64,000 nt of DNA from Halopseudomonas xinjiangensis (GTDB lineage: Bacteria > Pseudomonadota > Gammaproteobacteria > Pseudomonadales > Pseudomonadaceae): positions 62,001 through 126,000 of the forward strand of contig DRFO01000020.1 of assembly GCA_011050525.1 (NCBI GenBank), read 5' to 3'. The notes under the pieces were generated by a model that was not told the origin of the DNA, did not search any database, and saw nothing but the letters and a program-made list of their open reading frames with translations. The stretch's first letter is position 1, and each line of letters starts with the position of its first letter. The translations under genes and the position numbers were made by a program. Below are positions 45,543 to 52,216 of this stretch, piece by piece.

Positions 45543-45895
45543 GCCGTTCCGGACTGGCGCATGGCGTCGGTCCGGATTTTGGATGGTAGTCGATGGCGGT
45601 AATGCACGGCTGTCCTTGTAGGGGCCAATACGCTATCACCTGTTACCTATGTGCCCGGTTTAATGTGTAACCCATGTGCCCGGTTAATACCCCCAGACCC
45701 TGGATTCCCGCCTTCGCGGGAATGACGGAGTGTGTAGGCTGTGTGTCATTTCGGACGGTAGCGTAGCGCGGTGTAGCTCCAGGCTAAGCGTCTCGTGAAA
45801 GCTGGGACCCACTTGAACTACTTCAGAGCGTAAAAACTCTTCTCACGTCATCCTTCGCAGGCAACTAAAACGTTATCCCGCCAAGACCACTGAAC
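45543..45895. other. Non-coding region with possible mobile-element scar
   Basis: About 350 bp without a gene. Two direct copies of CCTATGTGCCCGGTT / CCCATGTGCCCGGTT (around 45646 and 45671), separated by TAATGTGTAA, recall the end of an insertion sequence, but no transposase remains. A REP-like palindrome (45700-45728) follows. Confidence 0.4.
45700..45728. repeat. REP-like palindrome, copy 1
   Basis: TGGATTCCCGCCTTCGCGGGAATGACG. The hairpin TTCCCGC-CTTC-GCGGGAA is of the widespread proteobacterial type. Same orientation as the copy at 46137 and opposite to those at 46070 and 46272. Confidence 0.7.
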
Positions 45896-46069
45896 GTCAG
45901 TCTTCGCGCACGCCCCAAAAACATTAGTCCTCACGCGCACCACTGAAGGTCAGTCCTCGCGCACGCCACAAAAACGTCAGTCCCCACGCACGCCACAAAA
46001 ACGTCAGTCCTCACGCGCACTACTGAAGGTCAGTCCTCTGAAGGTCAGTCCTCGCGCACGCCCCAAAAC
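45896..46069. repeat. Imperfect tandem repeat array, 26-27 bp units
   Basis: About seven units start with GTCAGTCCTC (or close variants). Two unit types mix: one ends CGCGCACGCCACAAAAAC, the other CACGCGCACTACTGAAG. One unit is shortened to 15 bp. There are no unique spacers, so it is not CRISPR. The last unit runs straight into a REP-like palindrome that also begins GTCA. Confidence 0.75.
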
Positions 46070-46165
46070 GTCATCCCCGCGAAGGCGGGGATCCAGCCTT
46101 TTCTGCATCGTGCTCGATGCGGCCGGCTGGTACCCCTGGATTCCCGCCTTCGCGGGAATGACGGG
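46070..46165. repeat. Inverted pair of REP-like palindromes
   Basis: GTCATCCCCGCGAAGGCGGG (46070 onward) faces TGGATTCCCGCCTTCGCGGG (46137 onward) about 40 bp apart. Each forms its own hairpin and the two can pair into one long stem. A BIME-like arrangement between convergent speC and the SDR gene. Confidence 0.65.
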
Positions 46166-46271
46166 GGGTAGGCGGGGCGCAGCTGTAGTGTTTTGGCTGT
46201 TTTCCCCGCAAAGGTCCGTTATCCCGCGAAGGCCGTTCCCCTCGCAAAAGGTCCGGCATCCCACCAATCTC

Positions 46272-46298
46272 GTCATCCCCGCGAAGGCGGGGATCCAT
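46272..46298. repeat. REP-like palindrome, further copy
   Basis: GTCATCCCCGCGAAGGCGGG followed by GATCCAT, nearly identical to the copy at 46070. A decayed relative lies near 46210. Confidence 0.7.
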
Positions 46299-46316
46299 TG
46301 GTTGCCCCGCAGGCAG

Positions 46317-46355
46317 AAAAAAGGCCCACTCTGTTACCAGAGCGGGCCTTTTTTT
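46317..46355. terminator. Bidirectional Rho-independent terminator
   Basis: AAAAAAGGCCC ... GGGCCTTTTTTT with a CTCT/AGAG inner stem. The A- and T-runs allow termination on both strands, ending the thiolase/SDR transcript and any rightward read-through. Confidence 0.85.
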
Positions 46356-46376
46356 GCCGTTTAGATCGTGCTGCTA

Positions 46377-47282
46377 TCAGCTGAACTTCTGAATATTTGC
46401 CATCAGTTCACGCAGCGCTTCGATGTTGTCCTTGGGGTGTACGGCGTTGTCGAAGTTGCACAGCTGCTCGAAGTTGGCCGCCACGTCTTCCGGCGTGAAG
46501 CCTTCGTCCGGGTTGAAGCCAATACCCAGTGACCGCTCCCAGCGCACTTTTCCCATCCAGCCGCCACCTACCTCAAATAGGCTAGAGGTTTCCTGACAGT
46601 CTTCGGAGCAGAGATATGCTACCAGCGGGCTGACCAGCTCAGGCTTGAGCTTCTCGAAGGCGCCGGGCGGAAACAGACCCTCGGTCATGCGCGTGCCGCC
46701 AGTGGGGGCAATGGCGTTGACGAAAATGTTGTTCTTGCGGCCTTCGATAGCCAGGGTGCGGGTCAAACCATACAGACCCAGCTTGGCCATGCCGTAGTTG
46801 GCCTGGCCAAAGTTGCCGTAGATGCCGGAGGTGGAAGCAGTGAAGATCACGCGGCCGAAATTCTGGTCTTTCATGTAGGGCCAGGCAGCGTGGGTGACCT
46901 TGTAGGCGCCTTCGACGTGGACCCGGTAAACCAGGTCCCAGTCAGCGTCGGTCATCTTGGCGAAGCTCTTGTCGCGCAGAATCCCGGCGTTATTGACGAC
47001 TACGTCAACGCGGCCAAAGTTGTCCATGGCGCACTGAACGATCTTTTCGCCATCGATCACGTTGTCAGGGTTCGCTACGGCGGTGCCGCCTGCGGCTTTG
47101 ATTTCTTCAACGACCTTCAGCGCCGCTTCGCTGTTGGCGCCTTCGCCCTGGGTGCTGCCACCCAGATCGTTAACAATGACCTTGGCGCCATGCTTGGCGA
47201 ACAACAGCGCGTGGGCGCGGCCAATACCGCCGCCAGCGCCGGTAACAATGACGACTTTGTCGTCGAAACGAATATCGCTCAT
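46377..47282 (-). CDS. MFE-2-like SDR, 3-hydroxyacyl-CoA dehydrogenase type
   Basis: 301-aa SDR resembling the dehydrogenase unit of peroxisomal multifunctional enzyme 2. Cofactor motif TGAGGGIG (about residues 15-22), NDLGGS after beta-2 (acidic, NAD-type), NNAGILRDKSF and catalytic YGMAK are present. The C-terminal extension (GWMGKVRWERSLGIGFNPDEGFTPEDVAANF) is typical of the MFE-2 group. Likely oxidises 3-hydroxyacyl-CoA in beta-oxidation. It lies 148 bp downstream of the thiolase on the same strand, forming a two-gene fatty-acid unit. Confidence 0.88.
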   Translation of the reverse strand: MSDIRFDDKVVIVTGAGGGIGRAHALLFAKHGAKVIVNDLGGSTQGEGANSEAALKVVEEIKAAGGTAVANPDNVIDGEKIVQCAMDNFGRVDVVVNNAGILRDKSFAKMTDADWDLVYRVHVEGAYKVTHAAWPYMKDQNFGRVIFTASTSGIYGNFGQANYGMAKLGLYGLTRTLAIEGRKNNIFVNAIAPTGGTRMTEGLFPPGAFEKLKPELVSPLVAYLCSEDCQETSSLFEVGGGWMGKVRWERSLGIGFNPDEGFTPEDVAANFEQLCNFDNAVHPKDNIEALRELMANIQKFS

Positions 47283-47430
47283 GGGAATCTCCGAGGTGCG
47301 TTAAAAATGGCGACCAGTGTCGAACAGCTGTTTGAAGAAGGCAAGGTGGGTGGGGGAGGTGAATGGTTGGCTATAAATCCGGCGGCAAGCCAGATGATCC
47401 ACCATCGGCTTGCCGCGCATTTGCTTGCGT

Positions 47431-48612
47431 TTACACCAGTTCTACCGCTACTGCAGTTGCTTCGCCGCCACCGATGCACAGCGCCGCCACGCCACGCTTG
47501 CCGCCAGTTTTCTGCAGCGCGTTGATCAGCGTGACGATGATGCGCGAACCGGTCGAGCCGACCGGGTGGCCCTGGGCGCAGGCGCCCCCAAAGATATTGA
47601 CCTTGGCATGGTCCAGGTTGTGCTCCCGCATCGCCAGCATCGTGACCATGGCAAAGGCTTCGTTGATTTCGAACAGGTCGACGTCATCCTTGCTCCAGCC
47701 TGTCTTGTTGAACAGGTTGGCCATGGCGCCGATGGGCGCTGTGGTGAATTCACTGGGGTCCTGGCTCTGGGTGGCATGACCGACGATGCGGGCAAGCGGC
47801 TTGAGACCGCGGCGCTCGGCTTCTGCGGCGGTCATCAATACCAGCGCACTGGCACCGTCCGAGATCGAGCTGGCGTTGGCCGCTGTGATAGTGCCGTCTT
47901 TCTTGAAGGCGGGCTTGAGGCCGGGAATCTTCTCGATATTGGCGTTATGGGGCTGCTCGTCATCTTTGACAATCGTCTCGCCCTTGCGGCTGCTGACGGT
48001 GATCGGCACGATTTCGCTGTCCAGCGAACCATTGTCGATTGCAGCCTTGGCGCGCTTGAGCGATTCAATGGCGTAGGCGTCCATGTCTTCACGGTTCAAC
48101 CCGTTCTGCCCGGCAGTATCCTGGGCGAAGGATCCCATCAAGCGACCAGTCCGTGCATCCTCAAGGCCATCAAGAAACATGTGGTCCTTGATTTCGCCGT
48201 GCCCCATGCGCAAGCCGCTGCGCGCCTTTTCCATCAGATAGGGGGCGTTGGACATGCTTTCCATGCCTCCCGCCACCATGACCTGATTGGTGCCGGCTTT
48301 CAGCATGTCATGTGCCAGCATCACGGCTTTCATGCCCGAGCCACACAGCTTGTTGATAGTGGTGCAGCCCGTTGTGGCCGGCAGACCGGCGTTAAGGCTG
48401 GCCTGACGGGCCGGGCCCTGCTTGAGCCCGGCTGGCAGCACGCATCCCATGATGACTTCCTGCACATCTTCTGGTGCCACACCGGCGCGGCTGACTGCCT
48501 CGCGAATAGCGGCAGCGCCCAGATCAACTGCTGCTACGCTGGCCAGGCTGCCCTGAAAGCCGCCCATGGGGGTACGCACGCCACTCACGATTACGATGCT
48601 GTTATCCGACAT
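47431..48612 (-). CDS. Acetyl-CoA C-acyltransferase (thiolase)
   Basis: 393-aa thiolase. Nucleophile C90 in NKLCGSGMKA, the histidine in GGACAQGHPVGSTGSR and the second cysteine in AALCIGGGEA are all present. Closest in feel to AtoB/PhaA-type biosynthetic thiolases, but in this fatty-acid context it may cleave 3-ketoacyl-CoA. AGGAGG precedes the ATG. A good -10 (TATAAT, opposite 48672-48677) lies in the divergent region, next to the 20-bp palindrome. Confidence 0.92.
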   Translation of the reverse strand: MSDNSIVIVSGVRTPMGGFQGSLASVAAVDLGAAAIREAVSRAGVAPEDVQEVIMGCVLPAGLKQGPARQASLNAGLPATTGCTTINKLCGSGMKAVMLAHDMLKAGTNQVMVAGGMESMSNAPYLMEKARSGLRMGHGEIKDHMFLDGLEDARTGRLMGSFAQDTAGQNGLNREDMDAYAIESLKRAKAAIDNGSLDSEIVPITVSSRKGETIVKDDEQPHNANIEKIPGLKPAFKKDGTITAANASSISDGASALVLMTAAEAERRGLKPLARIVGHATQSQDPSEFTTAPIGAMANLFNKTGWSKDDVDLFEINEAFAMVTMLAMREHNLDHAKVNIFGGACAQGHPVGSTGSRIIVTLINALQKTGGKRGVAALCIGGGEATAVAVELV

Positions 48613-48671
48613 TTTACCTCCTGAATCTGACTGAATGCTTATCTGTGGTCATCAAGCGACTTGATCGAAAG

Positions 48672-48677
48672 ATTATA
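48672..48677 (-). promoter_or_regulatory. -10 element of the thiolase promoter
   Basis: TATAAT on the minus strand, about 60 bp before the thiolase ATG. The -35 position reads CTGGGA, a poor match, so an activator bound to the adjacent palindrome (centred about 46 bp upstream of the expected start) is plausible. Confidence 0.45.
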
Positions 48678-48701
48678 CCCTTAATATGTTTTTCTCCCAG
48701 G

Positions 48702-48721
48702 AGTATGATCCAGTTCATACT
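48702..48721. promoter_or_regulatory. 20-bp palindrome in the divergent promoter region
   Basis: AGTATGA-TCCAGT-TCATACT, a perfect 7-bp inverted repeat with a 6-bp spacer, between the thiolase and acyl-CoA ligase promoters. The size suits a LuxR- or TetR-type dimer. Its right half, TCATACTTT, recurs before the DUF1329 gene. Confidence 0.6.
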
Positions 48722-48746
48722 TTGGAGTGATAGGTAGCTTTCCGCT

Positions 48747-48760
48747 GGCTTGGCTATAGT
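48747..48760 (+). promoter_or_regulatory. Promoter core of the acyl-CoA ligase gene
   Basis: GGCTTGGCTATAGT, with TATAGT as -10 and no recognisable -35. The DUF1329 gene has the same core with one difference (GGCTTGTCTATAGT at 50641), also about 40 bp after a TCATACTTT. Confidence 0.5.
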
Positions 48761-48824
48761 TCACTTCATGGCAGGCCAAAGAGCCTGCCCGACCCTAACA
48801 ATCCCAAGAACAGCAGGTCATCCG

Positions 48825-50507
48825 ATGTTAAATACCCGTGTCCTCAAGCCGACCGAGTCGGCGCACTCCACCCCTTTGCTGATCAAGAATCTGTTGTTAT
48901 CCGGAGTGCGCTATGAGCGCAGCCAGGAAATTGTCTACCGCGACATCAGCCGCTATGACTACGCCACGCTCAATCAGCGTATCCGCCGCCTCGCGAACGC
49001 GCTGACCAGCGCTGGTGTGAAGCCGGGCGACACCGTTGCGGTCATGGACTGGGACAGTCACCGTTATCTGGAATGCATGTTCGCCATTCCCATGATCGGA
49101 GCGGTGCTGCATACGATCAATATCCGTCTGTCGCCCGAGCAGATTCTCTACACCATGAATCACGCCGAAGATATCTTCGTATTGGTCAACAGCGAGTTCG
49201 TGCCCATCTACAAGGCTATCGAAGGGCAGTTGACTACCGTCAAGAAAACCATTCTATTGACCGACGGCCCGGAGAAGACCGCTGAACTGCCCGATCTGGT
49301 AGGTGAATACGAACAATTGCTGGCCGCAGCGGAGCCGACCTACGAGTTCGCTGATTTTGATGAAAACTCCATTGCGACCACTTTCTACACCACCGGCACA
49401 ACCGGTAACCCCAAGGGCGTGTACTTCACCCATCGTCAACTGGTGCTGCACACCCTTACCCAGGCAGGGACCATGGGCGGGCTGGATACCGTGCGCATAT
49501 TTGGCAACCGTGACGTTTATATGCCCATCACGCCGATGTTTCACGTGCACGCCTGGGGCATTCCCTATACCGCGACGCTGATGGGTGTGAAGCAGGTGTA
49601 TCCAGGCCGTTACGAGCCGGAGTTGCTCATCGAGCTGATCAGGAAGGAAAAGGTAACCTTCTCCCACTGTGTGCCGACTATCCTGCAGATGTTACTCAAC
49701 GCCAAAGGTGCCCAGGATATGGACTTCGGTGGCATGAAGATGATCATTGGCGGCAGCGCGTTGAACCGTAGCTTGTATGAAGCAGCCAAGAAAAAGGGCG
49801 TGGTACTGTCCGCAGCCTATGGCATGTCAGAAACCTGTCCGCTGATCTCGACCGGCTATATCAATCTGGAACTGGAAGCCGGCACCGAAGATGAGCGCGC
49901 GGCCTATCGCATCAAGGCGGGCGTACCCGTCCCCCTGGTGGAAGCGCGGTTGATGGATGGCAGCGGAAAGTTCCTGCCCGAAGACGGCAAGACGCAGGGT
50001 GAGTTGGTGTTGCGAGCGCCATGGTTGACCCAGGGATATTTCCGCGAGCCGGAGAAGAGTGATGAATTGTGGGCGCACGGCTGGATGCATACCGGCGATG
50101 TCGCGACTATCGACCAGATGGGCTTTATCGACATTCGCGACCGGATCAAGGATGTCATCAAGACCGGTGGTGAGTGGATTTCATCCCTGGAGTTGGAAGA
50201 CCTGATCAGCACCTGCCCTGCGGTCAGGGAAGTAGCAGTGGTCGGCGTGCCTGACCCGCAGTGGGACGAGCGACCTTTCGCCCTCATCGTGCCCTGTGAA
50301 GGTCACGAGATGAATGCCCGCCTGCTTCGCGATCATCTGAAAACCTATGTCGATGAAGGTCGGATCAACAAATGGGCCGTTCCGAGCCAGATCGCAACTG
50401 TTACCGAAATACCCAAAACCAGCGTCGGCAAACTCGACAAGAAGAAAATTCGCGGCGAGATAGCCCAGTGGCAGCAGGCTGAGGCGCCGTTCCTGTCGAC
50501 CATCTGA
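48825..50507 (+). CDS. Fatty-acid-CoA ligase (AlkK-like)
   Basis: 560-aa AMP-forming acyl-CoA synthetase. AMP-binding P-loop TTFYTTGTTGNPKG (about residues 178-191), adenine motif AAYGMSETCP, and the hinge GWMHTGD ... DRIKDVIKTGGEW, with the C-terminal catalytic lysine in KTSVGKLDKKKIR. Similar to AlkK-type medium/long-chain ligases. The ORF track begins at 48750, upstream of the presumed start site; ATG 48825 (MLNTRVLKPTES) is preferred. Divergent from the thiolase/SDR pair. Confidence 0.9.
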   Translation: MLNTRVLKPTESAHSTPLLIKNLLLSGVRYERSQEIVYRDISRYDYATLNQRIRRLANALTSAGVKPGDTVAVMDWDSHRYLECMFAIPMIGAVLHTINIRLSPEQILYTMNHAEDIFVLVNSEFVPIYKAIEGQLTTVKKTILLTDGPEKTAELPDLVGEYEQLLAAAEPTYEFADFDENSIATTFYTTGTTGNPKGVYFTHRQLVLHTLTQAGTMGGLDTVRIFGNRDVYMPITPMFHVHAWGIPYTATLMGVKQVYPGRYEPELLIELIRKEKVTFSHCVPTILQMLLNAKGAQDMDFGGMKMIIGGSALNRSLYEAAKKKGVVLSAAYGMSETCPLISTGYINLELEAGTEDERAAYRIKAGVPVPLVEARLMDGSGKFLPEDGKTQGELVLRAPWLTQGYFREPEKSDELWAHGWMHTGDVATIDQMGFIDIRDRIKDVIKTGGEWISSLELEDLISTCPAVREVAVVGVPDPQWDERPFALIVPCEGHEMNARLLRDHLKTYVDEGRINKWAVPSQIATVTEIPKTSVGKLDKKKIRGEIAQWQQAEAPFLSTI

Positions 50508-50526
50508 AGGCTGTAAAACCGAGGTT

Positions 50527-50567
50527 CAGCGGGCCGGGCATGAAAATGTCTGGCCTGCTGTCATTTT
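50527..50567 (+). terminator. Terminator after the acyl-CoA ligase
   Basis: A 14-bp stem with G-U pairs: CAGCGGGCCGGGCA (50527) pairs TGTCTGGCCTGCTG (50547), loop TGAAAA, then TCATTTT. Confidence 0.65.
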
Positions 50568-50610
50568 GACGACATTTTGTTGTCGTAAATCGTTCCCTGG
50601 GTTCTGAAAA

Positions 50611-50654
50611 TCATACTTTCGGCTGATCCCGGCGCTCTTCGGCTTGTCTATAGT
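50611..50654 (+). promoter_or_regulatory. Promoter of the DUF1329 gene
   Basis: TCATACTTT (50611-50619) and the core GGCTTGTCTATAGT (50641-50654). Same two elements at nearly the same spacing as in front of the acyl-CoA ligase. Only the right half of the palindrome is present here. Confidence 0.5.
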
Positions 50655-50739
50655 GCGCGGCCTGTACGTGGCTGTCTTTCAGCCACTGCATCGTCCACTG
50701 TGCCAGCTTCTCTGGCCCCAGCAAGGCAGACTATTCATC

Positions 50740-52098
50740 ATGCAGCCAACACTTTTGTCTTCAGCTGTTCTGGCGCTTGCCCTTGTGGCCGGTACTGCCA
50801 GCGCCGCCGTCTCCGATCAGCAAGCCGCTGAATTGGGTAACAGCCTCACGCCAGTCGGCGCAGAAAAGGCGGGTAACACCGCTGGCACCATCCCGGCCTG
50901 GACTGGCGGACTGGGCACTGACGCAGGCTCGGTCGAAAACGGCTTTCTGACCAACCCCTATGCTGCCGACAAGCCTTTATTCGTCATTACGGCGGACAAC
51001 TACGAGCAGTACGCCGAGAATCTGGCCCCCGGCCACGTAGCCATGTTCAAGCGCTACCCCGAGACCTACCGCATGCCGGTATACGAGTCTCGCCGCAGCG
51101 TTGCGATGCCTGAGGATGTATACAAGGCTACCGCTCAGAACGCGCGCAATACCCAACTGGTAGAAGGTGGCAACGGCCTGGAGAATTACAAGCTGGCCAA
51201 TGCCTTTCCGATCCCCGCCGATGGTGTGGAAGTGATCTGGAACCACATCACCCGATACCGTGGCGGCTCGCTGGAGCGCGTCGTGACCCAGGCGACTCCG
51301 CAGGTCAATGGCAGCTTCGGCATCGTGCGCTTTGTCGAACAGTATGTGTTGCCCGAGGCGCTGACCGATTACGATCCGGAGCGCATGGATAATATTCTCT
51401 ATTACTTCAAACAACGGGTAACCGATCCAGGTCGTCTGGCTGGCAACGTGTTGCTGGTTCACGAAACGGTAAATCAGGTCCAGACACCACGTATGGCCTG
51501 GATCTACAACGCAGGTCAGCGTCGCGTTCGCCGCGCGCCGCAGGTCTCTTATGATGGCCCGGGCACGGCAGCTGACGGTATGCGTACCTCCGATAATCTG
51601 GATATGTATAACGGTGCCCCCGATCGTTACGAGTGGGAACTGGTAGGCAAAAAAGAGCTTTATATCCCGTACAACAGCTACAACCTGGGCTCCCCCGAGC
51701 ACCAGTACAGCGACGTGATCAAGGCCGGCCATCTCAACCAGGACCTGACCCGCTATGAGCTGCACAGGGTGTGGGAAGTGGTTGCTACCGTGAAGCCTGA
51801 CCAGCGCCACATCTACGCCAAGCGTCAGTTCTTTATCGACGAAGACTCCTGGCAGGCTGCTCACATTGACCACTACGATGCCCGCGGCACCATGTGGCGT
51901 GTAGCAGAAGCCCATGCGCTGCATCGTTATAACGCGCAGGTACCGGGCTTTGCTGCCGAAACCTTGTACGACCTGCTCGCCGGTCGCTACCTAGCAATGG
52001 GTATGAATAACGAAGAAAGCCAGGACTACAACTACGGCTTTCGTGCCAGCGCCAACGAGTTCACCCCCGCTGCACTGCGTCAGTCTGGCGTCCGCTAA
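50740..52098 (+). CDS. DUF1329 outer-membrane-associated protein
   Basis: 452 aa with a signal peptide (MQPTLLSSAVLALALVAGTASA). Mature DUF1329 hallmarks are LTPVGAEKAGN near the N-terminus, AGTIPAWTGG, FSIV-like beta strands, PRMAWIYNAGQRRVRRAPQVSYD and a LolB-like half-barrel pattern. These proteins act on hydrophobic substrates at the envelope, usually beside a DUF1302 partner, which is absent here. ATG 50740 gives the signal peptide; the ORF-track start does not. Followed by a LAL-type regulator. Confidence 0.9.
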   Translation: MQPTLLSSAVLALALVAGTASAAVSDQQAAELGNSLTPVGAEKAGNTAGTIPAWTGGLGTDAGSVENGFLTNPYAADKPLFVITADNYEQYAENLAPGHVAMFKRYPETYRMPVYESRRSVAMPEDVYKATAQNARNTQLVEGGNGLENYKLANAFPIPADGVEVIWNHITRYRGGSLERVVTQATPQVNGSFGIVRFVEQYVLPEALTDYDPERMDNILYYFKQRVTDPGRLAGNVLLVHETVNQVQTPRMAWIYNAGQRRVRRAPQVSYDGPGTAADGMRTSDNLDMYNGAPDRYEWELVGKKELYIPYNSYNLGSPEHQYSDVIKAGHLNQDLTRYELHRVWEVVATVKPDQRHIYAKRQFFIDEDSWQAAHIDHYDARGTMWRVAEAHALHRYNAQVPGFAAETLYDLLAGRYLAMGMNNEESQDYNYGFRASANEFTPAALRQSGVR

Positions 52099-52216
52099 GA
52101 CGTGCGAGCATGACTCTCAGCCCAGCTGAGTAAATACCAGGTCGGCATAGCGCCGGCCTGGTTCTCTGTTACAAATCGACATGACCTGCATCGCATGCAG
52201 CCGATACACTGGCCGC

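Noticed and set aside
45896-46069. CRISPR array
   Set aside because: Units are directly adjacent with no unique spacers and differ in length; no cas genes are in the window.
47410-48624. 404-aa ORF antisense to the thiolase
   Set aside because: Thiolase motifs on the minus strand are complete; the plus-strand frame is a shadow.
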